Part shown: positions 40,885-49,536 of the stretch, one piece after another
Numbering within the stretch: the stretch's first letter is position 1
Layout of the letters: each line of letters starts with the position of its first letter
Assembly: GCA_040905685.1 (NCBI GenBank)
Contig: JBBDRB010000080.1
Span: forward strand, 1 to 64,000
Reading direction: 5' to 3'
DNA from: JBBDMU01 sp040905685
Lineage (GTDB): Bacteria > Bacteroidota > Rhodothermia > Balneolales > Natronogracilivirgulaceae
DNA: 64,000 nucleotides
The notes under the pieces: model-generated
What the model was told of the DNA's origin: nothing
Databases searched by the model: none
Seen by the model: the letters and a program-made list of their open reading frames with translations, nothing else
Made by a program: the position numbers and the translations under genes

Positions 40885-42315
40885 ATGAAGCACAATCTGC
40901 TCAATACCATCACCGGTACGTATACCGATCAGTACCAGCTTACCATGGCTCAGGTCTATTTCCTGAAAGGGAAAAAAGATCATACGGCCGTATTCGATTA
41001 TTTCTTCCGGAAGCTCCCGTTTGAAGGGGGCTATGCCGTGTTTGCCGGACTCGATGATCTGCTTGACCTGCTGGAGAACCTGCATTTCGATGAACAGGAT
41101 ATCGACTTTATCCGGGAGCAGGGTTTTCATCCGGAGTTTATCCGCTACCTGCAGGATTTCCGGTTTAGCGGCACAATATACAGCAACCGTGAAGGAAACC
41201 CGGTTTTTCCCATCCTGCCGGTCCTGAGCGTGGAGGCCGGCATCATAGAAGCACAGCTGATCGAAACACTGCTGCTGAATATCCTGAACTACCAAACCCT
41301 TATTGCCACCAAAGCCAGCCGGATGCGGTATGTGGCCGGAGATCGCAAGCTTATGGACTTCGGGTTGCGAAGGGCTCAGGGCGCCGGGGGGTTTCATGCC
41401 GCCCGCGCGGCCGTTATCGGCGGATTCGATTCCACCAGCAATGTTCGTGCCGGCCGGGATTACCAGATCCCGGTGTCGGGGACCATGGCGCATTCCTTTG
41501 TGCAAAGTTATGACAATGAACGGACGGCCTTCCGTGATTTTGCCGCCGGACGGCCGGACGATTGCGTTCTTCTGGTCGACACCTACGATACCCTGAGCAG
41601 TGGCGTGCCCAACGCCATCGCCGTGGGAAAGGAGATGGAAGCGAATGGATACCGGCTGAAAGGCATCCGGCTGGATAGCGGGGATCTGGCCTGGCTGGCC
41701 AGGCAATCAAGGAAGGCACTTGACGAGGCCGGCCTCGGGTATGTTAAGATTGCAGGTTCCAACCAGATTGACGAATATGTGATCCGAAGCCTGACGGCTC
41801 AGCAGGCGCCCATAGATTTATTCGGGATAGGCACCAGCCTGGTTACCGGTCGTCCGGATGCGGCCCTGGACGGGGTTTACAAACTGGCCTTTGCCCATAA
41901 CAAGCCACGGATCAAATTGTCCGAATCGATAGCAAAAATCACCCTGCCGCACAGAAAACAGGTGTTCAGGGTGATGGATGAGGAGGGGCTTTTTTACGGA
42001 GCCGATGCAGCCGCTCTGGCGGAAGAAAAAAGCGTGGAAACCATGCATCATACGGTGGACCCACTCAAATCCCTTGCCATAAAGGCATACGGTCAGCAGC
42101 CCCAGCTCCACAAAGTCATGGAGCATGGCGCCCGGCTCACCGATCCGTTACCGCTGAATGAGATCAGGCAGTTCAGCGGGCAGCGCCTGCAGCTTCTTCC
42201 CCCCGAATACCAACGTTTCGAAAATCCCCATATCTACAAGGTGGGCATCAGCGCCCGGCTTAAAAAGGAACGCGATCACCTGGTCGAATGGGCAGTACAG
42301 CAGCTTCGGGGCTGA
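40885..42315 (+). CDS. pncB: Nicotinate phosphoribosyltransferase
   Basis: 476 residues. It converts nicotinate, PRPP and ATP to nicotinate mononucleotide in NAD salvage. Signatures: NTITGTYTDQYQLTMAQVYF at the start, the phosphorylated His in SGTMAHSFVQSYDNE, GIRLDSGDLAWLARQ, GSNQIDEYVI and GIGTSLVTGRPDAALDGVYK. The length matches the longer (NAPRT-like) bacterial type. A stand-alone gene between convergent neighbours; the metallophosphoesterase stop is 5 bp away. Confidence 0.95.
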   Translation: MKHNLLNTITGTYTDQYQLTMAQVYFLKGKKDHTAVFDYFFRKLPFEGGYAVFAGLDDLLDLLENLHFDEQDIDFIREQGFHPEFIRYLQDFRFSGTIYSNREGNPVFPILPVLSVEAGIIEAQLIETLLLNILNYQTLIATKASRMRYVAGDRKLMDFGLRRAQGAGGFHAARAAVIGGFDSTSNVRAGRDYQIPVSGTMAHSFVQSYDNERTAFRDFAAGRPDDCVLLVDTYDTLSSGVPNAIAVGKEMEANGYRLKGIRLDSGDLAWLARQSRKALDEAGLGYVKIAGSNQIDEYVIRSLTAQQAPIDLFGIGTSLVTGRPDAALDGVYKLAFAHNKPRIKLSESIAKITLPHRKQVFRVMDEEGLFYGADAAALAEEKSVETMHHTVDPLKSLAIKAYGQQPQLHKVMEHGARLTDPLPLNEIRQFSGQRLQLLPPEYQRFENPHIYKVGISARLKKERDHLVEWAVQQLRG

Positions 42316-42320
42316 TAAAG

Positions 42321-43496
42321 CTATTCGATCGTTATGACCGAGATGCGGGCCGGGGCGTTGTAGCGCACCGGGGCGAGGGTGAAGCCGAGTCCGCTGCTGA
42401 TATTGAACAGGGTATTGTCAAACCACCACAGACCCTGGACGTAGGGGGTGTCCCGGCGGGCCCCGGATACCTGATAGAAGAAAACAGGGACCTTGATCTG
42501 TCCCCCGTGGGTATGGCCGGCCAGAAGCTGGTGATAGCCCGCTTCCAGGGCTTCGCGCATGATCTTGTCCGTGGCCTGATGGGCCACCATAATGCTCAGC
42601 CCCTCTCCGCGGTGTTCATCCGTCAGCTGCTGCAACCGTCCGGGATCGATCTTTTGGTTATAGATCTCCGTCACTCCCGTCAGTTTGACCACATTTTGTT
42701 GATGTTCGATCCAGTGATTTTCATTCCGGAGCACGACAATGCCTCTTTGCTCAAGCTCATCCACGACCTGTTCTTCACCGGCCCAGTAATCGTGATCGCC
42801 GATAACGGCGTAGATCCCATGCTCCGATTCAATGCCGGCCAGGGCCCGGGCCCCCGCCATAACATACCCGGTACCTTCGGTAACCAAATCGCCGGCAAAG
42901 ATGACCAGGTCCGGCCCGGCCTGGTTGATCATATCCACATAGCGGTTCATTTTTCTCACCGTGGTATAGCGGTCGGCCTGCAGGTCGGAAATGTGAACAA
43001 TGGTGAACCCGTCGAGGCCGGGCTCGTCCAGGGGATAGGCGATTTCGTCCAGGCCGATATGATGGGTATCCCAGGCGGTTTTACCCGTGACGTACAGCGC
43101 CGTTGCGGCAGCCAAAAACAGCATCAGCCTGGCCTGAATGGTGTTGAAGCGGACAAGGTCCGTCTTAAAGCTCCATTTGCCGATCAGGGCCAGGATATCG
43201 ATGGTTATAAACCAGCTCAGCAGCACCCCTGAGAAGATCAATCCAACCCAGAACGGATAGACCAGAAGAGCCGGTACCGTTTCCCAGGAAAATCCGTACC
43301 CCATCGCATTCTGGACATAAGCGGTGGCCGGATACAGTAAAAAAAGCGTCACGGCTGCCAGAAATACGCCGGTAAACAGCCGGGTTCCCCCGGGATGAGT
43401 CCGCCGGACCGCCCAATGCAGCCTGAGGCCTAAATATAGAAGGATCACCGACATGATGAGGGTCAGCAGCAGGGTCATGCGGAGGGTCCATGGCAT
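42321..43496 (-). CDS. Membrane-anchored metallophosphoesterase (YkuE-like)
   Basis: About 391 residues from ATG 43496; ATG 43478 or TTG 43556 are possible. Four to five N-terminal membrane helices (about 1-150) precede a calcineurin-type phosphoesterase domain with metal motifs IVHISDLQADRY, FAGDLVTEG, VIGDHDYWAG and LAGHTHGGQIKVP. The usual GNHD reads GDHDYW here; His and Asp are kept. Related enzymes act on lipid-linked or lipid A precursors (UDP-diacylglucosamine hydrolases) or other phosphoesters; the substrate is unknown. Confidence 0.88.
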   Translation of the reverse strand: MPWTLRMTLLLTLIMSVILLYLGLRLHWAVRRTHPGGTRLFTGVFLAAVTLFLLYPATAYVQNAMGYGFSWETVPALLVYPFWVGLIFSGVLLSWFITIDILALIGKWSFKTDLVRFNTIQARLMLFLAAATALYVTGKTAWDTHHIGLDEIAYPLDEPGLDGFTIVHISDLQADRYTTVRKMNRYVDMINQAGPDLVIFAGDLVTEGTGYVMAGARALAGIESEHGIYAVIGDHDYWAGEEQVVDELEQRGIVVLRNENHWIEHQQNVVKLTGVTEIYNQKIDPGRLQQLTDEHRGEGLSIMVAHQATDKIMREALEAGYHQLLAGHTHGGQIKVPVFFYQVSGARRDTPYVQGLWWFDNTLFNISSGLGFTLAPVRYNAPARISVITIE

Positions 43497-43606
43497 AGCG
43501 TAAGCAGGGTTATGGTTCTTTTTAAGATAATATCGGAATGTTTGAGGTTGAATCAACGTTCATTTCATCCAGATTTGTTCCTTTTAATTATAAAAAACCG
43601 ATAGCT

Positions 43607-44089
43607 ATGAATGAAGAAATCCAACAGATCATCAATGACCAGATTCAGGCCGAACTGCAATCCGCCTATGATTACCTGGCTATGTCCGCTTTTTTTGAAG
43701 AACAGAGCCTGGAGGGTTTTGCCCATTGGATGAAGAAACAATGGGAAGAAGAGACCGAACATGCCATGAAATTTTACCGGCACCTGCTGGCCCGGAACGG
43801 GCATGTGGAACTGAAAAGCCTCAAGCAGCCGTCGGTTTCCTTCAACTCCCCGCTTGATGTGTTCCGCAAGGCCCTGGCCCAGGAGCAGAAAATAACGATT
43901 TTCATCCATGATATGTATGAGCGGGCTGTCGGGGATAAAGACTATGCCCTGCAGCAGCTCCTTCTTTGGTTTATTGAAGAGCAGGTGGAAGAGGAGGATG
44001 CCGCCCGAAGCATCATAGACCAGCTGGAGATGATCGGTGACTCACGGTCGGGCCTGTTTTTGCTGGATAAGGAGCTTAAACAGCGATAA
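43607..44089 (+). CDS. ftnA: Bacterial ferritin
   Basis: 160 residues from ATG 43607. Four-helix non-haem ferritin: ligands Glu in QAELQSAYDYLAM, Glu-x-x-His in EEETEHAMKFY, Glu in LAQEQKITIF and Gln-x-x-Glu in FIEEQVEEEDA. It stores iron by oxidising Fe(II). There is no haem-binding Met as in bacterioferritin. Divergent from the metallophosphoesterase. No Fur box was recognised by eye. Confidence 0.93.
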   Translation: MNEEIQQIINDQIQAELQSAYDYLAMSAFFEEQSLEGFAHWMKKQWEEETEHAMKFYRHLLARNGHVELKSLKQPSVSFNSPLDVFRKALAQEQKITIFIHDMYERAVGDKDYALQQLLLWFIEEQVEEEDAARSIIDQLEMIGDSRSGLFLLDKELKQR

Positions 44090-44128
44090 TGTTTCCTTAA
44101 TCTTTATTAACAATGTTAAGTTCATTGC

Positions 44129-44159
44129 TTGACGGTTGTTTAAAATAAACCTATCTTTA
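44129..44159 (+). promoter_or_regulatory. Candidate promoter of the 89-residue orphan gene
   Basis: TTG (44129-44131) is followed after 20 bases by TATCTTTA (44152-44159), one base from the TAnnTTTG pattern. It lies about 80 bp before the start. A small palindrome TTAAC-AAT-GTTAA sits just upstream (44107-44119) and might be an operator. Confidence 0.35.
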
Positions 44160-44239
44160 GAACAAATAACAACATACCATCATATAAACCGTAAGTGCAA
44201 TATGATACTGTATACAGATAAGTTTGAATAAAGGAATAT

Positions 44240-44509
44240 ATGAACACCAAAAGCAAACCCCTCGTCGATAATAATAAAATGGTCGATGTAAACGAGGGTT
44301 TATCCGGAGTAAGCGGAGATGGTTTTCTTGAATTGGATTCAACCGATAATAACCCTTCCCCCACCGAACAGAGTAAAGTGATCCAGACACGTTACGGAAA
44401 CATTTGCTTTGAACCGGCTCAAAGCGAGGAAGATAAAGTTATGATCCTGCACGAAGCCATTGCAATTCTGGAACGTCAGCTATACGGCAAAACTTCATTT
44501 TCGAAATAA
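44240..44509 (+). CDS. Small orphan protein of unknown function
   Basis: 89 residues, not recognised. The N-terminal 45 residues are polar and look disordered (DSTDNNPSPTEQSK). The C-terminal part (TRYGNICFEPAQSEEDKVMI, then HEAIAILERQLYGK) looks like a short beta strand plus an amphipathic helix. It has no signal peptide or membrane helix. It lies between ferritin and the BNR protein genes with its own likely promoter, and is more AT-rich than the surroundings. The organised C-terminus and intact frame favour a real gene. Confidence 0.6.
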   Translation: MNTKSKPLVDNNKMVDVNEGLSGVSGDGFLELDSTDNNPSPTEQSKVIQTRYGNICFEPAQSEEDKVMILHEAIAILERQLYGKTSFSK

Positions 44510-44593
44510 AGTAAGCGGTATTCTTACTTTTCAGTGTCAGGATATTTTCGTACACTCTAAGTTATTTACACTCATAACTTATATGTTGAACGA

Positions 44594-46111
44594 ATGCATT
44601 ATGTCCCTGCTGCTACGATTAAACGCCCCTTTTCAAATTTACTGGCGGCGCTGTTAATCACCCTGGCCGGGCTTACCGGCACACCTGCCTTATACGGGCA
44701 AACAGCCGGAACAGCCAACAATGAAAAAGTCGATGGCTACCGGGGGATCTGGTGGAGCATAGCCCCGATGCCTTCCCGGCCCGATGCTCCCAACTACGGA
44801 TCAACCGATTTTAAATATTCCGGCCCCCTGTCTTTTGCCTGGCCCCATACCGTGGCCCCCATGGCGGTGCACGCCCCGGAGGTCAACAAAACATTTTTCG
44901 TCTATGGCGGCGACACCGGTCCGGGCAACAGTTACCTGCTGACGATGGCCTCCTACTATGACCATGAAAAGCACCGGGTCCCGAAGCCTACGATTGTCCG
45001 CGATCAGCTGGGAGTGGATGACCCCCACGACAACCCCAGCCTGACCATTGATGATGAGGGTTTTCTGTGGGTGTTCATTGCCGGGCGCGGGCGAAATCGC
45101 CCCGGACAGATATTCCGCAGCCGCGAGCCGTATTCGGTGGAGGCTTTTGACCAGATCATCGAACGGGAGCAAACCTATTCGCAAATATGGCAGGTGCCGG
45201 ACCGGGGCTTTTTTCACCTGCTGACCCTGTACACCAGCGGACGCGAACTGTACTGGGAGACCAACAGCGACGGGCAAAGCTGGAGTCCGGAGCCGGCCAA
45301 AGAGCTGGACAAGCTGGCCGGGTTCGGGGGACATTACCAGGTTAGCCGTGTTAATGGCAATACCATAGGCACGGCCTTCAATTATCATCCTGACGGAAAT
45401 GTCGACCGGCGCACCAACCTTTATTATCTGCAGACGTCCGATTACGGGGAAACCTGGACCACCGTTGACGGCCAGCCCGTGCAAACCCCGCTTGATGACC
45501 GTGACAATCCCGCTCTGGTGGTCGATTATGAGGCCCGCGGAAGGGTGGCTTTCCCCAATAAGCTGCTGTTTGACGAAGACGGCCATCCGGTGATCCTCCA
45601 TATCACCGCATTTGGGGTCGCCCCGGTCCTGGAAAACGGTCCCCGCGTCTGGAAGACCACGCGGTGGACGGGGGAGGAATGGGTGACCCGTCCCATTACG
45701 GTCTCCGATCACATTTACGATATGGGTTCGTTTTACATTCACGATGACCGCTGGTCGCTCATCGCCCCGGCCCTGCCTGGCCCGCAGCCGGGCTTCACGG
45801 GAGGCGAGGTGGGTGTCTGGGAAACCACAGACCCTGACCGGGAATGGTGGCAGCTGAAACAGCGCGTGACCCGCGACAGCCCGTATAATCACGGCTATAT
45901 GCGCCGTCCCCATAATCCCGTTGATCCCTTTTTTGCCATATGGGCCGACAGCGATTCGGAAGAAAGATCCATATCCCGCCTGTATTTCACCAACTCGACC
46001 GGCGACAGCCTGTTTAAATTGCCCTATACGTTCGAAGGCGATTATGCCGAGCCGCTTTTGCTCGACCCCCCCAATCCGCCCTCCGGGGAGGATACCTCGT
46101 ATTACAAATAA
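44594..46111 (+). CDS. Secreted BNR_4 beta-propeller protein (putative polysaccharide lyase), copy 1
   Basis: 505 residues with a signal peptide (NLLAALLITLAGLTGTPALYGQ). The propeller has the BNR_4 pattern: VDDPHDNPSLTIDDEGFLWV, FIAGRGRNRPGQIFRS, GRELYWETNSDGQSW and LYYLQTSDYGETWTT. BNR_4 proteins include some ulvan and rhamnogalacturonan lyases (PL24/25-like), but catalytic residues cannot be assigned here. The next gene is a diverged tandem copy, and a TIM-barrel glycosidase-like lipoprotein lies 9 kb on. No SusC/SusD pair is in the window. Confidence 0.82.
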   Translation: MHYVPAATIKRPFSNLLAALLITLAGLTGTPALYGQTAGTANNEKVDGYRGIWWSIAPMPSRPDAPNYGSTDFKYSGPLSFAWPHTVAPMAVHAPEVNKTFFVYGGDTGPGNSYLLTMASYYDHEKHRVPKPTIVRDQLGVDDPHDNPSLTIDDEGFLWVFIAGRGRNRPGQIFRSREPYSVEAFDQIIEREQTYSQIWQVPDRGFFHLLTLYTSGRELYWETNSDGQSWSPEPAKELDKLAGFGGHYQVSRVNGNTIGTAFNYHPDGNVDRRTNLYYLQTSDYGETWTTVDGQPVQTPLDDRDNPALVVDYEARGRVAFPNKLLFDEDGHPVILHITAFGVAPVLENGPRVWKTTRWTGEEWVTRPITVSDHIYDMGSFYIHDDRWSLIAPALPGPQPGFTGGEVGVWETTDPDREWWQLKQRVTRDSPYNHGYMRRPHNPVDPFFAIWADSDSEERSISRLYFTNSTGDSLFKLPYTFEGDYAEPLLLDPPNPPSGEDTSYYK

Positions 46112-46143
46112 CCCCGTCCTTTCAATAACAGCGTTCCGTCCAT

Positions 46144-47568
46144 ATGAAATACATCCCTTTTTTGCTGGTAATGGCCGTTCCGGTTTTACTGTCCTCCTGC
46201 CGGTATAATCCGGAGCTTGAAAACCAGCCGGCCAGTCCCCGATCCGCAGAGAGCGAAAAAGCCGACGGGTATCAGGGGATTTGGTTTACCCTGGGCCAGT
46301 TTACCGGGTACGGAGATAAATACTCGGGGGGACTCGGCACCTATACGGCCAACCATATTCCTCTGGCCATCTATTCCGAAGAGGCGGGAAAGACATTTTT
46401 TGTCTATGGCGGAACGACCGGCCGGGACGATCGCCATCTGCTGATCATGGCCTCTTATTACGATCACGCCCGTCACCGCGTTCCCCGCCCGACCATCGTC
46501 TATGACAAGCAGGGGGTGGATGACCCGCATGATAACCCCAGCATCGCCATGGATGGCGAGGGATATATCTGGGTGTTCATCAGCGGACGAGGACAAAACC
46601 GGCCGGGGTCGAAGTATCGCAGCGCGGAGCCTTACAGCGTGGAGGATTTTGAGCTGGTTACCGAACAGGAGATGACCTATCCCCAGCCATGGTGGATAGA
46701 AGGGGAAGGCTTTATCCATATGTTCACCAAGTATACCGACGGACGGGAACTGTATTTTGAGACCAGCCCGGATGGCTATGATTGGTCCGTGGACCGGAAA
46801 CTGGCCGGCATCCGGGGCCATTACCAGGTAAGCGGGGTCCACAACGGTAAGATCGGCAGTTTTTTCAATCGTCATCCGGAAGGGAGCGTGGACCGCAGGA
46901 CCGATTTGTACTACCTGCAGACCACGGATTTCGGCCGGACCTGGACCACGGCGGACGGGCAGGTGCTGGATGTGCCCCTGGTAACGGAGGATAATCCGGC
47001 CCGGGTCTTCAATTACTCGGCCCGGGACCGCCTGCAATACACCGTGGACCTGAACTGGGACCGTCATGGAAACCCCATCCTGCTGTATGTCACCAGCAAC
47101 GGGCATACACCCGGTCCGGATAATGAGCCCAGGTTCTGGGAGATTGCCCACTGGACGGGCAGGGAATGGAGAAACCAGGTGGTGGCCCGCTCCGACCATA
47201 ACTATGATCTGGGCAGCCTCTATGTTTTCGATGACCGGTGGGTCATCATCGGGCCTCTCGGGGTGGGCCCCCAGCCCTGGGGCACCGGCGGGGAGATGGA
47301 AAAGTGGGTGAGCCGCGATGAGGGCCGGACCTGGAAGAAGGAGCGGCAGATCACGGTGAACAGCGCCCGCAATCACAAGTTCGCCCGGCGTCCGGTTCAT
47401 GCCCGCGATCCGTTCTTTGTGTTCTGGGCCGACGGGAACCCGGATGAACTCAGCCAGTCCAGGCTTTATTTCGGGGAATTGTCGGGGGAACGGTACTGGG
47501 AACTGCCCTATGAGATGGAGGGCGAGTATGCCGAACCCCGTGAAATTAACATAGTATCCTCCCCATAG
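46144..47568 (+). CDS. BNR_4 beta-propeller lipoprotein (putative polysaccharide lyase), copy 2
   Basis: 474 residues. Lipoprotein signal MKYIPFLLVMAVPVLLSSC. It parallels its upstream neighbour: EKADGYQGIWF against EKVDGYRGIWW, VDDPHDNPSIAMDGEGYIWV, FISGRGQNRPGSKYRS, DRRTDLYYLQTTDFGRTWTT. Copy 1 lacks the lipobox, so the duplicates probably differ in place: one released or periplasmic, one lipid-anchored. The gene begins 32 bp after the copy 1 stop. Substrate unknown. Confidence 0.82.
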   Translation: MKYIPFLLVMAVPVLLSSCRYNPELENQPASPRSAESEKADGYQGIWFTLGQFTGYGDKYSGGLGTYTANHIPLAIYSEEAGKTFFVYGGTTGRDDRHLLIMASYYDHARHRVPRPTIVYDKQGVDDPHDNPSIAMDGEGYIWVFISGRGQNRPGSKYRSAEPYSVEDFELVTEQEMTYPQPWWIEGEGFIHMFTKYTDGRELYFETSPDGYDWSVDRKLAGIRGHYQVSGVHNGKIGSFFNRHPEGSVDRRTDLYYLQTTDFGRTWTTADGQVLDVPLVTEDNPARVFNYSARDRLQYTVDLNWDRHGNPILLYVTSNGHTPGPDNEPRFWEIAHWTGREWRNQVVARSDHNYDLGSLYVFDDRWVIIGPLGVGPQPWGTGGEMEKWVSRDEGRTWKKERQITVNSARNHKFARRPVHARDPFFVFWADGNPDELSQSRLYFGELSGERYWELPYEMEGEYAEPREINIVSSP

Positions 47569-47587
47569 GGGAACGGATGTCTTCTTT

Positions 47588-47601
47588 AGCGCAAAAGCGC
47601 T
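47588..47601. other. Short hairpin between BNR and malate synthase genes
   Basis: AGCGC (47588-47592) pairs with GCGCT (47597-47601) around AAAA. No T-run follows, so it is at most a weak terminator or attenuator before the malate synthase operon. Confidence 0.25.
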
Positions 47602-47628
47602 TCCGAATAAAATGACCATGATTTTCCT

Positions 47629-49530
47629 ATGACGAACAAGACCCTGCATATCCGCAACAACCTGAAAACGGCCTACAGCGACGTCTTCACGCCAGCAGCC
47701 CTTGGCGCCCTGGAGGCCTTATCCCCCTTTAACCCGGAAGTGAAGGCCGCGATGGCCACCCGCACGCAACGGCGGACCGGCCGGCAGCAGGGCCGGGAAC
47801 GGATCGCCTTCCCCGATGCCCAAAGCACCATCCCGCGAACCGGCCTGACCGTTCAGGACGCCCGTGACGGACGTTTCGAAGGGCCGGTTATCCCCGAAGA
47901 CCTGCAGCGGCAGTGGATCCAGGGTACGGGTCCGGCGGCCAGGCCCAACGCACCGGTGGAAAGCAGCATCCGTAACGTGGCCTATGCCTTGCTCTCGGGG
48001 GCCGACGGGTGGATGTTCGACGGAGAGGATGCCCTGGGGCAAACGGCGACCATGTCGCTGGACAATCAACGCAACCTGAAGCTGGCCATTGGCAGGGACT
48101 CCCTATTTTTGAAAGCGGCCGAACAGGTGGCCGGGGATATGAACCGCTGGTCGGCGGATTTTTTTGGCCGGGAAATCGTCACCGACTGGAAGCGGCAGCT
48201 TGAATTTACCACGAAGATCTTCCGCGCCCGCGGGCTCCACCTCGATGACCGCCATATCCGCGATGGCGGGGGGCGGGCCATGTCGGCCTCCATTGTGGAT
48301 ATGGCCCTGTATGTGACCGGCAATCATAAAGCCTTGCAACAGGAGGGTTCTTCCATCGTGTTGTATCTGCCCAAGATACAGACGGCCGGGGAGGCCGCCC
48401 TGTGGAACGACATGCTGACCGGCCTGGAGCAGCACCTGGACCTGGAAGCGGGGACTATAAAAGTATATGTACTGGTCGAGCAGCTGGAGGCCACCTATCA
48501 GCTGATGGAGATCCGGGCCGCCCTGGGGAAACATTTTGTGGGTTACAATACCGGCCGGTGGGATTATATCAACAGTGTGGCCGATGCCCTGCGGTGGGAC
48601 CGCGATTTCATCCACCCGAACATCGAGGCCATTACCATGACCTACGGCTATATGGGCCATTATGAAGACCGGGTGCGGCGGGCCGTGAACACCCCGGACA
48701 GGAATGGCCGTTATGCCTTGTGGCAGGGCGGGATGGAGCCGAATATCCCGGTGGGTTCGCCCGAAGGGGTGGCCGCCGGCATGAAAAAGGCCGTGGCGGG
48801 CGCCGAACGGGAGCAGGGCGAAGGGGCCGCCGGCAAATGGGTGGCCCACTGGAAGATGGTCCATATTGTCCGGCCGGTGTGGGAAAAGGCCGGCCGGGCC
48901 AATCAGCTGGGCCGGAAATTTCCGCCGCTTACCTACACGCCCGCCGATGCCGCCGCCCTGACGGCCCTGGAACCGGCTCCCACCACCATCCGGGGGGCGC
49001 GCAACCTGCTGAGCGTGGCCTTGCAATATGGCAACGCCTTCGGCCAGGGCATGCAGGCCGCCGCCCTGAAGCCGGCCGATTTTTTCGGCAACGATGACAT
49101 CCTGTATCTGATGGAGGATATGGCCACCGGTGAGATCCGGCTGAGCATACTCTGGGAATGGGTCCATAAAGGGGCCGTGCTCAGCGAAGACGATCCGGAG
49201 ACGGGCGTGAAGAAGGGGGATGTCTTTGGCCGGGACCTGCTCGAAAGGCTGCTGGATGAGGAATACCAAAAACTGCTGAAGGCCTCCGGCCGGGATGTTT
49301 TCGACGCCTCCAAAACGACGACCCTGCCCATATCCCGGGAGATCGCCCTTACCTACACCCTCAGTGAAATGAAAGCCCCCTGGTTCATCGATCTGCTTAA
49401 CATCAACCTGAATAACGGAGACCTGGATCTGGCCAGGCAGCGGATCGGCCGCTATATGGAGGCCCTGAAGAATGACGGTACCCGCATCACCGAAAATCCC
49501 GATTTCCGGTTACCCGCAACCAACCTGTAA
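47629..49530 (+). CDS. Malate synthase (atypical, about 630 residues)
   Basis: 633 residues. It condenses glyoxylate with acetyl-CoA to malate. Family motifs: GADGWMFDGEDALGQ, RGLHLDDRHIRD, LYLPKIQTAGEAALWN, YVLVEQLEATYQLMEI, FVGYNTGRWDYINSVADA and GAAGKWVAHWKM. It is longer than malate synthase A (about 530) and shorter than G (about 720). It leads a run with an FAD/Fe-S dehydrogenase and permease, so its glyoxylate probably comes from glycolate rather than from an isocitrate lyase, which is not in the window. Confidence 0.88.
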   Translation: MTNKTLHIRNNLKTAYSDVFTPAALGALEALSPFNPEVKAAMATRTQRRTGRQQGRERIAFPDAQSTIPRTGLTVQDARDGRFEGPVIPEDLQRQWIQGTGPAARPNAPVESSIRNVAYALLSGADGWMFDGEDALGQTATMSLDNQRNLKLAIGRDSLFLKAAEQVAGDMNRWSADFFGREIVTDWKRQLEFTTKIFRARGLHLDDRHIRDGGGRAMSASIVDMALYVTGNHKALQQEGSSIVLYLPKIQTAGEAALWNDMLTGLEQHLDLEAGTIKVYVLVEQLEATYQLMEIRAALGKHFVGYNTGRWDYINSVADALRWDRDFIHPNIEAITMTYGYMGHYEDRVRRAVNTPDRNGRYALWQGGMEPNIPVGSPEGVAAGMKKAVAGAEREQGEGAAGKWVAHWKMVHIVRPVWEKAGRANQLGRKFPPLTYTPADAAALTALEPAPTTIRGARNLLSVALQYGNAFGQGMQAAALKPADFFGNDDILYLMEDMATGEIRLSILWEWVHKGAVLSEDDPETGVKKGDVFGRDLLERLLDEEYQKLLKASGRDVFDASKTTTLPISREIALTYTLSEMKAPWFIDLLNINLNNGDLDLARQRIGRYMEALKNDGTRITENPDFRLPATNL

Positions 49531-49536
49531 ACGCTC

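Noticed and set aside
47588..47601. Possible strong terminator after the second BNR gene
   Set aside because: The stem is only 5 bp and no T-run follows; kept only as a weak hairpin.
47719..49269. Minus-strand frames opposite malate synthase
   Set aside because: The plus-strand gene carries all malate synthase motifs; the antisense products are unrecognisable.
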